Below, one piece after another: positions 9,203-17,905 of a DNA stretch of 64,000 bases. Under the pieces are notes generated by a model. That model saw only the letters and a program-made list of their open reading frames with translations. It was not told the origin of the DNA and ran no database searches. The position numbers and the translations under genes were made by a program. Position 1 is the stretch's first letter; each line of letters opens with the position of its first letter. Source of the DNA: Chitinophaga cymbidii (GTDB lineage Bacteria; Bacteroidota; Bacteroidia; Chitinophagales; Chitinophagaceae); the NCBI RefSeq assembly GCF_007992715.1, contig NZ_BKAU01000002.1, positions 186,001 to 250,000 on the forward strand, written 5' to 3'.

Positions 9203-10297
9203 ATGATCATCCGGGATATTATACAAATACTGGAAGCTTTTGCGCCCCCGCCTTACCAGGAATCTTACGACAATGCCGGGCTGCTGTTCGGCAATGCCGG
9301 TACGGAGGTGAAAGGCGTGCTGCTGACCCTCGATGCCACGGAGGCCGTGCTGGACGAGGCGCTCGAAAAGGGATGCAACCTTGTGATCGCCCACCATCCC
9401 ATTGTTTTTAGCGGACTGAAGAAGATCAACGGGAACAACTACGTGGAAAGGGTGGCGATCAAAGCGATCAAAAACGATATTGCCGTGTATGCCGCGCATA
9501 CGAACCTGGACAATGTGCGGGGTGGCGTAAGCGCCATGATGGCCGCGCAGCTGGGGCTGGAACAGACGAAAGTGCTCGCCCCCAAAAGGGAGCTGCTGTG
9601 CAAGCTGTTCACCTTTGCGCCGGTGGCCGATGCGGAGATCGTACGGGCGGCCCTGTTCGCGGCGGGGGCGGGACATATCGGTAAATACAGCGAATGCAGC
9701 TTTTACCACGACGGTACCGGGACCTTCAAAGGGCAGGCAGACACCGATCCCTACGTAGGAAAGCCCGGAGAGCGCCACCTGGAGCCGGAAACGAAGATCG
9801 AGGTGATCTTTCCGGCTTACCTGGAAGCCCAGGTGGTCCGCGCCCTGCTCCAACATCATCCTTACGAAGAAGTAGCCTACGATATCATTCAGTTGGAAAA
9901 TGAATACAACGAAGTAGGCTCCGGCCTGATCGGCACCTTGCCGGAGGCCATGGAGGAGATGGACTTCCTCCGGATGGTGAAAGAACGGTTCCGGACCGGG
10001 TGCGTGCGGTACACCCCCCTCCGCGGAAAACCGGTAAAAAAAGTGGCCGTTTGCGGCGGCGCGGGCAGTTTCCTGCTCAAAAAGGCGAGAAGCGCCGGAG
10101 CGGACGCCTACGTGTCCGCCGACTTCAAGTATCACGAATTTTTTGATGCTGAGAATCAATTAATTATCGCAGATGTTGGACATTTTGAAAGCGAACAGTT
10201 CGCAGTAGACTTATTTTATCATATATTGACGGAAAATTTCCGTAATTTTGCGCCTCTAAAATCTACCATCAATACAAACCCGGTAAATTATTTATAA
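9203..10297 (+). CDS. NIF3-like dinuclear metal-centre hexameric protein
   Basis: 364 residues, the long form of the NIF3/YbgI family with an inserted middle domain (about residues 130-235). Metal-binding motifs are visible: LVIAHHPIVFSGLK near residue 70, AVYAAHTNLDNV near 100, and VGHFESEQF near the end. The C-terminal part carries GGAGSFLLKKARSAGADAYV. The family binds two metal ions and forms a toroidal hexamer; its reaction is not firmly known, though a GTP cyclohydrolase I type 2 annotation is often transferred. It is followed after 3 bp by the zinc-ribbon gene, a pairing commonly seen in this phylum, and the two probably act in one operon. Confidence 0.92.
   Translation: MIIRDIIQILEAFAPPPYQESYDNAGLLFGNAGTEVKGVLLTLDATEAVLDEALEKGCNLVIAHHPIVFSGLKKINGNNYVERVAIKAIKNDIAVYAAHTNLDNVRGGVSAMMAAQLGLEQTKVLAPKRELLCKLFTFAPVADAEIVRAALFAAGAGHIGKYSECSFYHDGTGTFKGQADTDPYVGKPGERHLEPETKIEVIFPAYLEAQVVRALLQHHPYEEVAYDIIQLENEYNEVGSGLIGTLPEAMEEMDFLRMVKERFRTGCVRYTPLRGKPVKKVAVCGGAGSFLLKKARSAGADAYVSADFKYHEFFDAENQLIIADVGHFESEQFAVDLFYHILTENFRNFAPLKSTINTNPVNYL
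10243..10250 (+). promoter_or_regulatory. Possible internal -7 element for the zinc-ribbon gene
   Basis: TAATTTTG matches the Bacteroidota -7 consensus TAnnTTTG and lies inside the 3' end of the NIF3-like gene, about 50 bp before the next start codon. The upstream -33 box is weak, so this could be chance in an AT-rich stretch. Confidence 0.35.
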
Positions 10298-10300
10298 TAC

Positions 10301-11053
10301 ATGGCTACTGTTAAAGAATACAACGTTGAGGAAAAATTGGTTGCTGTACTGAAGTTACAGAAGATCGATTCCAAGTTGGACGAAATCCAGATCCTGAAAG
10401 GGGAGTTGCCGATGGAAGTGCGGGACCTGGAAGACGAGATCGAAGGCCTTAACAACCGTCAGGCTAACATTGAGGACGAGATCAAGAGCATCTCCGATTT
10501 CGTGGCCGGTAAAAAGGCGGCGATCAAGGAAGCAGAAGCGCTGGTGAAAAAATACGAGAAACAGCAGGATAATGTAAAGAACAGCCGTGAGTTTGAAGCC
10601 ATCTCCAAGGAAGTGGAAATGCAGAACCTGGAGATCAAGCTGGCGGAAAAGCATATCAAGGACGCAAACGAAGAGATCAAGGATAAGGGCCGTGCCCTGG
10701 AAGTTGCCAAAAAAGCGGTAGCTGACAAGGAAACGAACCTGAAGCACAAGAAAGGTGAACTGGAAAAGATCATCAGCGAAACAGACAAGGAAGAGCGCGG
10801 TTTCGAAAAGCAGAGCGCGGACGCCCGCACCAAGGTAGACCCCCGTTTACTGCAGGCTTACGAAAAGATCCGCAAGAACTACCGCAACGGCCTCGCTGTG
10901 GTGACCGTAGTACGCGACTCCTGCGGCGGTTGCTTCAACGCCATTCCCCCGCAAAGGCAGGCAGAGATCCGTCAGCGTAAAAAGATCATCGTATGTGAGC
11001 ACTGCGGCCGCATCGTGGTAGACAATGACCTCGAAGCTACCGTGACCATCTAG
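10301..11053 (+). CDS. Coiled-coil protein with C4 zinc ribbon
   Basis: 250 residues. Residues ~10-180 are almost wholly charged heptad-like sequence, predicted as a long antiparallel coiled coil. The C-terminus holds a zinc ribbon: Cys208 and Cys211 in SCGGC, and Cys232 and Cys235 in CEHCG, separated by NAIPPQRQAEIRQRKKII. This is the CT398-like C4-type zinc ribbon family, seen in many bacteria and tied to NIF3-like genes and, in some groups, to secretion or RNA metabolism; its exact role is unknown. It follows the NIF3-like gene after 3 bp and ends in a strong terminator hairpin. Confidence 0.9.
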   Translation: MATVKEYNVEEKLVAVLKLQKIDSKLDEIQILKGELPMEVRDLEDEIEGLNNRQANIEDEIKSISDFVAGKKAAIKEAEALVKKYEKQQDNVKNSREFEAISKEVEMQNLEIKLAEKHIKDANEEIKDKGRALEVAKKAVADKETNLKHKKGELEKIISETDKEERGFEKQSADARTKVDPRLLQAYEKIRKNYRNGLAVVTVVRDSCGGCFNAIPPQRQAEIRQRKKIIVCEHCGRIVVDNDLEATVTI

Positions 11054-11086
11054 GATACACGCTGCACACAGCAAACTATTTTACAG

Positions 11087-11126
11087 AACTCCGCGCACTT
11101 CCATTGCGCGGAGTTCCTTATTTTTG
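11087..11126 (+). terminator. Terminator whose U-tract doubles as a -7 promoter element
   Basis: A perfect 11-bp stem AACTCCGCGCA (11087-11097) / TGCGCGGAGTT (11105-11115) with a 7-nt loop ends the zinc-ribbon transcript. The tail CCTTATTTTTG contains TATTTTTG at 11119-11126, a match to TAnnTTTG, only 6 bp before the ATG of the next gene. Confidence 0.75.
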
Positions 11127-11131
11127 CCCCT

Positions 11132-12619
11132 ATGCGTTTTCTTTTCATCTTCACGCTCTTTTTTAGTATATCCGTTAACGTAAGTGCGCGGCAGAAAAGC
11201 TATGATTTCAACGCCCGCTGCCAGCAAGCCTACGATGCGGTCATGCAGCTGCGGCTCAACGCCGGAAAGGCTTTGCTGGAAGAAGAGAAACGCGCCAACC
11301 CGGATAACCTCATTCCCTACTTCATCGAGAACTATATCGATTTCTTCACGCTCTTTTTTAACGAAGACCCGGCGCAGTACGCCCGCCAGCGGAAGTTCCG
11401 CACTACGCGGCTGGATCTGATGGCTTCCGGCCCGAAGGAATCGCCCTACCATCTCTACACACAGGCCGTGATCAAATTCCAGTGGGCGATGGTGAAAGTA
11501 AAATTCGGTGAAAAGTGGGACGCCACCTGGGAGATCCGCAAAGCCTACATGACGCTGAGAGACAACCAGAAAAAATTTCCGCAGTTCCTTCCCAACAACA
11601 TGATCATCGGCTCCATGCAAACCGTATTCGGCACCATTCCCGAAGGATATAAATGGATCACGAACATCCTCGGCCTGCGCGGCAGCATCCGCCAGGGTAT
11701 GCAAACGCTGCAAACCGTGATCGACAGCAATGATCCCATCGCGCTGATCTTCCGGGAAGAATCCTACTATTACTATTGCTATCTCAAACTGTTCATCGAG
11801 AACAAACCTGAACAGTTGTGGCAGTTCATCCGGCAGAAACAGCTGGATACGCATAACAACTACCTCTTTGCACTGATGGTGGCCAATCTTTCGCTCAATA
11901 ACCAGAAAGCGGAACAGGGCATCAGGGCATTGACGGAACGCAACCGGACGGCGGATTACGCAACGATACATTATCATGATTATGTGATGGGGTTATTGAA
12001 GCTGGAACGGCAGGATGATGATGCCATCTTTTACCTGGAGCGCTTCGTCCGCGAGTTCAAAGGCAAGTTTTACGTAAAGGAAGCGCTGCAGCGCCTGAGC
12101 TGGGCCTACTATCTGAAAGGCGACATGGCGGCGGCCAGTAAATACCGCGCGTTGATCGCACAGCGCGGCAACCTGGAAACGGATGCGGACAAACAGGCGC
12201 AGAAAGAAGCGAAGAAAGGCACCTGGCCTAATTCCCTGCTGCTGCGCGCCCGCCTTATGAGCGACGGCGGCTTCTATCAGCCTGCATTGAACCTGCTGCT
12301 CACCAAACGCGCGAATGATTTTGCCACGCTGGAAGAAAAGCTCGAGTACGCTTACCGCCTGGGACGTATTTACGATGAAATGGGACAGGATTCCACGGCC
12401 ATCGGTTTATATGAAGCCACCATCAGGATCGGCAGCAACCGGCCGGAATATTATGCCGCGCGTTCCGCCCTGCAAATGGGATATATCTATGAGAAGAAAG
12501 GGGACAAGGCCAAAGCGCGCCACGCCTTTCAGACCTGCATTGATATGGAGGGGCATGATTACAAAAATTCGCTGGACCAGCGGGCCAAAGCAGGTTTGCT
12601 GCGGCTTGAAGGGAAGTGA
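11132..12619 (+). CDS. Exported tetratricopeptide-repeat protein
   Basis: 495 residues. It opens with a signal peptide (MRFLFIFTLFFSISVNVSAR). The body is helical with TPR-like pairs, clearest toward the C-terminus: EEKLEYAYRLGRIYDEMGQDS, then RPEYYAARSALQMGYIYEKK and GDKAKARHAFQTCIDM. The middle (about residues 60-260) has no motif I recognise. Such proteins in Bacteroidota sit in the periplasm or outer membrane and act as scaffolds; there is no evidence for a particular partner here. Start chosen at the ATG right after the terminator/promoter structure, which implies a leaderless or nearly leaderless mRNA. Confidence 0.82.
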   Translation: MRFLFIFTLFFSISVNVSARQKSYDFNARCQQAYDAVMQLRLNAGKALLEEEKRANPDNLIPYFIENYIDFFTLFFNEDPAQYARQRKFRTTRLDLMASGPKESPYHLYTQAVIKFQWAMVKVKFGEKWDATWEIRKAYMTLRDNQKKFPQFLPNNMIIGSMQTVFGTIPEGYKWITNILGLRGSIRQGMQTLQTVIDSNDPIALIFREESYYYYCYLKLFIENKPEQLWQFIRQKQLDTHNNYLFALMVANLSLNNQKAEQGIRALTERNRTADYATIHYHDYVMGLLKLERQDDDAIFYLERFVREFKGKFYVKEALQRLSWAYYLKGDMAAASKYRALIAQRGNLETDADKQAQKEAKKGTWPNSLLLRARLMSDGGFYQPALNLLLTKRANDFATLEEKLEYAYRLGRIYDEMGQDSTAIGLYEATIRIGSNRPEYYAARSALQMGYIYEKKGDKAKARHAFQTCIDMEGHDYKNSLDQRAKAGLLRLEGK

Positions 12620-12796
12620 TGCAGGGGATTGCGAAACATAACCGGCGGCAGCGCACGTTGTGGGTTATGAGGTGATCGCCATGAAGAGCATCCTGAATTC
12701 GTAGCCAGCGGTTGCACGATGAAATAGCGAAGCGTGGATAAATTGTGACCGGCGTTACGAATTATATTAAGATATTGCAACAGGATTTTACATCTT

Positions 12797-14449
12797 ATGT
12801 TATACCGCCTGATCATTCAGAACTATGCGATCATTGACAACCTGGAGATAGATTTCGCCGGGAACCTCAACGTGATCACCGGCGAAACCGGCGCCGGCAA
12901 ATCCATACTGCTCGGGGCGCTCAGCCTCATCCTCGGTGAACGGGCAGACCCCGGCGTGCTGTTCGACAAATCCCGGAAATGCGTGATCGAAGGCATGTTC
13001 AAAGTAAAGAAGCAGCAGATACAGGCTTTCTTTGAAGAGCATGAGCTGGATATGGAAGACCAGCTGATCCTGCGCCGCGAGATCAGCGCCGCCGGTAAAT
13101 CGAGGGCTTTTATCAACGACACGCCCGTCAACCTTTCCCAACTTTCCGCATTAACGCAACTGCTGGTAGACCTGCACCAGCAATTCGATACGCTCGAACT
13201 GGAAAAATCAGACTTTCAGCGGGAAGTGATCGATGCGCTGGCCGGTCATCCCGACCAGCTGTCCGCCTACACCCGCCGGTTTTACGACTACGCCGCGCAG
13301 CAAAAGGAACTGAAAGACCTCCTGCAGCAACGCGACCAGGCCAACAAGGAATCCGACTACAATAAATTTCTGCTGGACGAGCTGCTGGAAACGGATCTGA
13401 AAGACGGCGAGATCGAATCACTGGAAGCCGAGCAGCAATTGCTCAGCCACTCCGAAGAGATCAAGGGAACGCTGGACCGCGTTTATTTTCAACTGAAGGA
13501 AGAGGAACAACCGGTGCTGCAGCAGCTGCGTCAGCTGCAGGCATCCTTGCAATCACTCTCCGCTTTTCATAAAGAAGTGCCCGCGCTGGCGGAAAGGATG
13601 CAGTCCAGCTACCTCGAACTGCAGGACATTGCCGCGGAAGTAGAGCGCCTGAACGACGGCGTGCAATACGATGCGGAAAGGATGGAAGAGGTGAACGACC
13701 GGCTGGCGCAGATCTACAAGCTGCAGAAAAAGCACGGCGTACAGCAAACGCTGGAATTGCTGCAGATCAGGGACCGCCTGCAGGCCGACCTGGATAGCGC
13801 GCTCAACCTGGATGACCGCATTACCACGCTGGAGAAAAAGATCGCGGCGCTGGAAGCAGCATTGCAACAGGAGGCCGCGAAGATCACGCAACAGCGCCAG
13901 GCGCAGGTGAAACCGTTTGAAGAAAAAGTGAACGGGCTGTTAGCGCAGGTAGGCATGCCCAATGCGCGCATAAAAGTGGATATCCGGCAGGCGCCGTTGC
14001 AGGCGTACGGACAGGATGCCATCGAATTCCTGTTCGACGCCAACAAGAGCAACCAGTTCGGACCAATACGCAAAGTGGCGTCAGGCGGGGAACTGAGCCG
14101 GCTGATGCTTTGCATCAAATCGCTGGTGGCGCGCTCCGTTGCGCTGCCCACGCTTATATTCGACGAAATAGATACCGGTATTTCGGGCGAGGCCGCCAAA
14201 CAGGTAGGCATCATCATGAAAGAGCTGGCGCGCGGGCACCAGGTGATCTGCATCACGCACCAGCCGCAGCTGGCGGGAAAAGCAGACGCGCACTATTTTG
14301 TGTACAAGCAGATGGAAGGAGAGAAGGTGAACACGCATGTACGCCTGCTCACACAGGAAGAGCGCATAACAGCCATTGCGAGGATGCTCGGAGGGGAAAA
14401 GCCCACGGCTGCCGCCATAGAGAACGCCCGCGAGATGGTGGCACAATAA
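12797..14449 (+). CDS. recN: DNA repair ATPase RecN
   Basis: 550 residues, the normal RecN length. The Walker A motif GETGAGKS lies at residues 29-36 of an SMC-like N-terminal head; a long coiled coil occupies roughly residues 150-390; the ABC signature VASGGELSRLM and Walker B LIFDEIDTGISGEAA are in the C-terminal head, followed by ICITHQPQLAGKADAHY. RecN is a cohesin-like protein recruited to double-strand breaks. It starts at an ATG 177 bp after the TPR gene and is followed 54 bp later by fabI, which seems to have its own promoter. Confidence 0.96.
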   Translation: MLYRLIIQNYAIIDNLEIDFAGNLNVITGETGAGKSILLGALSLILGERADPGVLFDKSRKCVIEGMFKVKKQQIQAFFEEHELDMEDQLILRREISAAGKSRAFINDTPVNLSQLSALTQLLVDLHQQFDTLELEKSDFQREVIDALAGHPDQLSAYTRRFYDYAAQQKELKDLLQQRDQANKESDYNKFLLDELLETDLKDGEIESLEAEQQLLSHSEEIKGTLDRVYFQLKEEEQPVLQQLRQLQASLQSLSAFHKEVPALAERMQSSYLELQDIAAEVERLNDGVQYDAERMEEVNDRLAQIYKLQKKHGVQQTLELLQIRDRLQADLDSALNLDDRITTLEKKIAALEAALQQEAAKITQQRQAQVKPFEEKVNGLLAQVGMPNARIKVDIRQAPLQAYGQDAIEFLFDANKSNQFGPIRKVASGGELSRLMLCIKSLVARSVALPTLIFDEIDTGISGEAAKQVGIIMKELARGHQVICITHQPQLAGKADAHYFVYKQMEGEKVNTHVRLLTQEERITAIARMLGGEKPTAAAIENAREMVAQ

Positions 14450-14457
14450 CATATATA

Positions 14458-14488
14458 TTTCAATTTTCGACTTTAACTGCTAAATTTG
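14458..14488 (+). promoter_or_regulatory. Likely fabI promoter
   Basis: TAAATTTG at 14481-14488 is a match to the -7 consensus TAnnTTTG; TTTC at 14458-14461, 19 bp upstream, is a three-of-four match to the -33 box TTTG. It predicts transcription starting shortly before the ATG at 14504 and argues against a TTG start at 14486, which would lie inside the promoter. Confidence 0.5.
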
Positions 14489-14503
14489 CCCAAATTTTTA
14501 TCA

Positions 14504-15319
14504 ATGGCTCATAACTTATTACAAGGGAAGAAAGGGATCATCTTTGGCGCGCTGGATGAAAATTCCATCGCCTGGAAAACAGCCGAGCGCTGCGTACAGG
14601 AAGGCGCCGAGATCGTGTTGACCAACGCCCCGATCGCCATGCGCATGGGCGAGATCAACAAACTGGCCGCTGCCTGCAATGCCCCGGTAATACCCGCCGA
14701 TGCCACCAGCCTGGAAGACCTGAATAACCTGTTCACCAAAGCGATGGAGCATTTCGGTGGCAAGATCGACTTCATACTGCATTCTATCGGTATGAGCGTA
14801 AACGTTCGTAAAGGAAAACCTTATACTGACCTCGATTACGATTTCTTTCACAAAGGGCTGGACGTGTCTGCGCTTTCCCTGCACCGCGTGCTGCAAACCG
14901 CTTATAAACTGGATGCGCTGAATGAATGGGGCTCCGTGGTGGCGCTGACCTACATCGCCGCGCAAAGGATATTCCCGGACTACAGCGACATGGCGGACGC
15001 CAAATCCCTGCTGGAATCCATCTCCCGCAGCTTTGGCTACCACTATGGCATCAAAAACAAGGTGCGCATCAATACCATTTCCCAGTCACCCACCCGCACC
15101 ACCGCCGGCAGCGGCGTGAAAGGCTTCAACGGCTTCATCAGCTACGCCGAGAAAATGAGCCCCCTGGGCAATGCCACGGCAGACCAGTGCGCGGACTACA
15201 CCGTGACCCTCTTCTCCGACTACACCCGGATGGTGACCATGCAGAACCTCTTCCACGACGGAGGATTTTCTTTCACCGGCATTTCCTACCCGGTGATGGA
15301 ACAGATGGAAAAAGAATAA
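14504..15319 (+). CDS. fabI: Enoyl-ACP reductase FabI
   Basis: 271 residues from the ATG (MAHNLLQGKKGIIFGALDEN). It reduces the trans-2 double bond of enoyl-ACP with NAD(P)H in the last step of each fatty acid elongation cycle. FabI-type short-chain dehydrogenase features are visible: the N-terminal nucleotide loop IIFGALDENSIAW, the Y-x6-K pair in DYSDMADAKSLLE, and the family segment SPTRTTAGSGVKGF. The first ATG that keeps these features is at 14504; an in-frame TTG at 14486 would add six residues but overlaps a likely promoter. A bidirectional terminator follows. Confidence 0.95.
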   Translation: MAHNLLQGKKGIIFGALDENSIAWKTAERCVQEGAEIVLTNAPIAMRMGEINKLAAACNAPVIPADATSLEDLNNLFTKAMEHFGGKIDFILHSIGMSVNVRKGKPYTDLDYDFFHKGLDVSALSLHRVLQTAYKLDALNEWGSVVALTYIAAQRIFPDYSDMADAKSLLESISRSFGYHYGIKNKVRINTISQSPTRTTAGSGVKGFNGFISYAEKMSPLGNATADQCADYTVTLFSDYTRMVTMQNLFHDGGFSFTGISYPVMEQMEKE

Positions 15320-15340
15320 GATCAACATCTACCAATAAAA

Positions 15341-15383
15341 AAACCGTCATGGGAATTTACTTACCATGACGGTTTAATTTTTT
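15341..15383. terminator. Bidirectional terminator
   Basis: A perfect 12-bp stem AAACCGTCATGG (15341-15352) / CCATGACGGTTT (15364-15375) with an 11-nt loop, A-rich on the left and T-rich on the right, lies between the convergent fabI and DUF2795 genes. Confidence 0.85.
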
Positions 15384-15409
15384 CTGCACACTACGGCAAA
15401 GGGGATAAA

Positions 15410-15631
15410 TCAATATTCGTCTTCGTTAAAAAAGAAGTCGTCCTGAGACGGGTAGTCAGACCAGATATCCTCTATCCCTTCGTAAATTTCCCCTTCATCC
15501 TCCAGTTCCTGTAAGTTTTCGATAACTTCGATGGGTGCACCGGAACGGATGGCATAGTCAATAAGTTCGTCTTTTGTCGCAGGCCATGGAGCATCCTCCA
15601 GGTACGAAGCTAATTCTAAGGTCCAGTACAT
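15410..15631 (-). CDS. Small acidic DUF2795 protein
   Basis: 73 residues. The core YWTLELASYLEDAPWPATKD ... IDYAIRSGAPIEVIENLQEL matches the DUF2795 family, here with a strongly acidic tail rich in Asp, Glu and Phe. Widespread in Bacteroidota as a small cytoplasmic protein of unknown function. It is divergent from the LolD-like ATPase gene, and the 98 bp between them is very AT-rich. Confidence 0.85.
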   Translation of the reverse strand: MYWTLELASYLEDAPWPATKDELIDYAIRSGAPIEVIENLQELEDEGEIYEGIEDIWSDYPSQDDFFFNEDEY

Positions 15632-15729
15632 CGTATATAATTTTTACTTTTCCAAATTTTCGCAAAAGTATTATTTAATTTGAAATAAACAACTATTACT
15701 ATTTTAATGGCTCAATTGTTTATCCGGAT

Positions 15730-16395
15730 ATGTTGATTGCTCGCAATGTTACCAAAAATTATTCCAACCTCGAGGTGCTGAAGGGAGTGGACATTTCTGT
15801 CAGTAAAGGGGAGATCGTGACCATCGTAGGGTCCTCCGGCGCGGGCAAAAGCACCCTGCTGCACATCCTGGGCACGCTGGACAGTCCCACCGGCGGGGAG
15901 ATACGGATCAACGATGTGTTAACCAAAGGGTTACAGGGTAAAAAGCTGGCGGATTTCCGCAACCGGCATATCGGTTTCATTTTCCAGTTCCATCATTTGC
16001 TGCCGGAGTTCAGCGCCCTGGAGAATGTGTGTATCCCCGGTTTTATCGCCGGCGCGCGTAAAAATGCGGTAAAGGAGCGGGCCGTCTTTTTGCTGGAAAC
16101 CCTGGGACTGAAAGACCGGCTGGACCATCGCCCGAATGAACTGTCCGGCGGGGAGCAGCAGCGCGTGGCCGTGGCGAGGGCGCTGATCAACAATCCCGCG
16201 GTGATCATGGCGGACGAGCCTACCGGTAACCTGGATTCCCATAACGCCCGGGAGCTGCACCAGCTGTTCCTGAGCCTCCGCGACCAGTTTGAGCAGACTT
16301 TCATTATCGTGACCCATAACGAAGAGCTGGCTACCCTCAGCGACCGGCAGCTGGTGATGAAGGACGGGCGAATCGTGGGGGAAACAGGGCGGTAA
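15730..16395 (+). CDS. ABC transporter ATP-binding protein, LolD-like
   Basis: 221 residues. Walker A GSSGAGKST is at about residues 34-42, the Q-loop is in FIFQFHHLLPEF, the ABC signature is LSGGEQQRVAVARAL and Walker B is VIMADEPTGNLDS. These features place it in the MacB/LolD/FtsE group, which powers lipoprotein release from the inner membrane or similar mechanotransmission. No LolC/E-type permease is next to it, so the LolD name is a family call. It converges on rfbD. Confidence 0.88.
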   Translation: MLIARNVTKNYSNLEVLKGVDISVSKGEIVTIVGSSGAGKSTLLHILGTLDSPTGGEIRINDVLTKGLQGKKLADFRNRHIGFIFQFHHLLPEFSALENVCIPGFIAGARKNAVKERAVFLLETLGLKDRLDHRPNELSGGEQQRVAVARALINNPAVIMADEPTGNLDSHNARELHQLFLSLRDQFEQTFIIVTHNEELATLSDRQLVMKDGRIVGETGR

Positions 16396-16403
16396 CGCAC
16401 ATT

Positions 16404-16425
16404 ACGCCGGCTAACAACCCGGCGT
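16404..16425. terminator. Weak hairpin between convergent genes
   Basis: ACGCCGG (16404-16410) pairs with CCGGCGT (16419-16425) around an 8-nt loop, between the LolD-like gene and rfbD. There is no clear T-run, so it would be a poor intrinsic terminator. Confidence 0.35.
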
Positions 16426-16479
16426 GCCTGCATGCAATACCGGCGAGCAATAGGAACCCCGCCGGCAACGAAGGGTACT

Positions 16480-17328
16480 TTATTTCCCCAGGCACACCGC
16501 CAGGCTGTCTTTCCAGTAAGGGATCGTGATCCCGAAAACCGATTTTATCTTTTCCTTGTTTAGAACGCTGTAAGCGGGACGTTTGGCCGCGGTGGGATAG
16601 GCGTCCGACGTAACGGGAGATATCCCGCAGGAAGCGCCCGTAAGCCCCTTTATCGCGATGGCGAAGTCGTACCAGCTGGCCACCCCTTCATTGCTGTAGT
16701 GGTAAATGCCGCCCGCCGGTTCCGGGTGCTGCAGAATGGCGAGGATCGCCGCCGCCAGGTCCGGCGCATAGGTAGGCGTACCCACCTGGTCGTATACCAC
16801 GTTCAGGCTTTCCTTTTCTTTCATCAGCTCCTGCATGCGCAGCACGAAGTTCACCCCGTAGCGGGAGTACAGCCAGGACGTGCGGATAATGATGGCATTG
16901 GGATGGTACCCCAACACCGCCGCCTCGCCGCGCAGCTTGGAGGCGCCGTAAATACTCTGGGGAGAGGTTTCATTTTGCTCGGTATACGGGCGGTAATGGC
17001 GGCCGTCGAAAACGTAATCCGTGGAAATGTGGATGAAGGCGCTGTTATGTTTCGCGGCGGCCTCCGCCAGGATCAGCGGCGCCTGGAAGTTCAGCAGGAA
17101 AGCGGCCTCTTCGTCCGTTTCAGCCTTGTCTACCGCCGTATAGGCGGCGCAGTTAATAACCGCGTCGATGGTCTGCCCGGAAAAGTAAGCGTCTACTGCT
17201 TCGGGGCTCGTAATATCCAGTGTATCCTTATCGGTATAAAAAAACCGGAAATCGGGATATTGCGCTGCCATGGCCGTGATAGCCTGACCTAACTGTCCGT
17301 TTGCGCCCGTAACGAGAATATTTTTCAT
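16480..17328 (-). CDS. rfbD: dTDP-4-dehydrorhamnose reductase
   Basis: 282 residues from the ATG at 17328 (MKNILVTGANGQLGQAITAM). Last step of dTDP-L-rhamnose synthesis: NADPH reduction of the 4-keto group. The Rossmann loop TGANGQLG spans residues 7-14, STDYVFDG carries the catalytic Thr region, and YGASKLRGE is the SDR Y-x3-K motif. It lies 7 bp downstream of rfbC and is last in the rfbB-rfbC-rfbD run. Longer forms starting upstream would overlap rfbC and add residues unlike the family. Confidence 0.95.
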   Translation of the reverse strand: MKNILVTGANGQLGQAITAMAAQYPDFRFFYTDKDTLDITSPEAVDAYFSGQTIDAVINCAAYTAVDKAETDEEAAFLLNFQAPLILAEAAAKHNSAFIHISTDYVFDGRHYRPYTEQNETSPQSIYGASKLRGEAAVLGYHPNAIIIRTSWLYSRYGVNFVLRMQELMKEKESLNVVYDQVGTPTYAPDLAAAILAILQHPEPAGGIYHYSNEGVASWYDFAIAIKGLTGASCGISPVTSDAYPTAAKRPAYSVLNKEKIKSVFGITIPYWKDSLAVCLGK

Positions 17329-17335
17329 AAATCCT

Positions 17336-17896
17336 TTATTGCCTGTAAACAAAGTTATGCCTGCAATCCGCCAGCACGGGCAGCTGCAGGTCTTTTTCCG
17401 AAATAATGGCGTCCGCCAGGGGAATCCCCCAGTCGATCTGCAAAGCCGGATCATTGTAAATGATGCCGCCTTCGCTCGCCTTATGATAGAAATTATCGCA
17501 TTTGTACATGACCTCCGCCGTTTCGCTCAGCACGGAATACCCGTGGGCAAAGCCTTGCGGCACCAGCAGCTGGCGCTTGTTGGCGGCGGACAACTCGATC
17601 GTATATACTTTTCCGTAGGCGGGAGAGCCCGTGCGCAGGTCTACCACCACGTCCAGGATACTTCCTTCGAGGGCGCGGATCAGTTTCGTCTGCGCATAAG
17701 GCGCCTGCTGGAAGTGGAGGCCGCGCAGCACGCCATAGGTAGAGCGGGCCTGGTTGTCCTGCACAAATACCAGGTCGATGCCTTCTTCGCGGAAGGTGTT
17801 GGCGTTGTAGCTTTCAAAAAAATATCCCCTGCTGTCGCCATGCACTTTCGGCTCGTAGATCAGCAGGTCGGGTATCCCTGTTTCAATAAATGGCAT
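17336..17896 (-). CDS. rfbC: dTDP-4-dehydrorhamnose 3,5-epimerase
   Basis: 186 residues, normal length. Converts dTDP-4-keto-6-deoxyglucose into the L-configured sugar. The RmlC cupin is clear: GDSRGYFFESYN, then RSTYGVLRGLHFQ with the catalytic His61, then LVPQGFAHGYSVLSE and EVMYKCDNFY with the tyrosine acid. It sits 9 bp after rfbB and 7 bp before rfbD. Confidence 0.95.
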   Translation of the reverse strand: MPFIETGIPDLLIYEPKVHGDSRGYFFESYNANTFREEGIDLVFVQDNQARSTYGVLRGLHFQQAPYAQTKLIRALEGSILDVVVDLRTGSPAYGKVYTIELSAANKRQLLVPQGFAHGYSVLSETAEVMYKCDNFYHKASEGGIIYNDPALQIDWGIPLADAIISEKDLQLPVLADCRHNFVYRQ

Positions 17897-17905
17897 GCTG
17901 TTCGT

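Noticed and set aside
14486..14503. TTG start for fabI six codons upstream
   Set aside because: It lies inside a probable -7 element, and the ATG at 14504 gives the usual FabI N-terminus.
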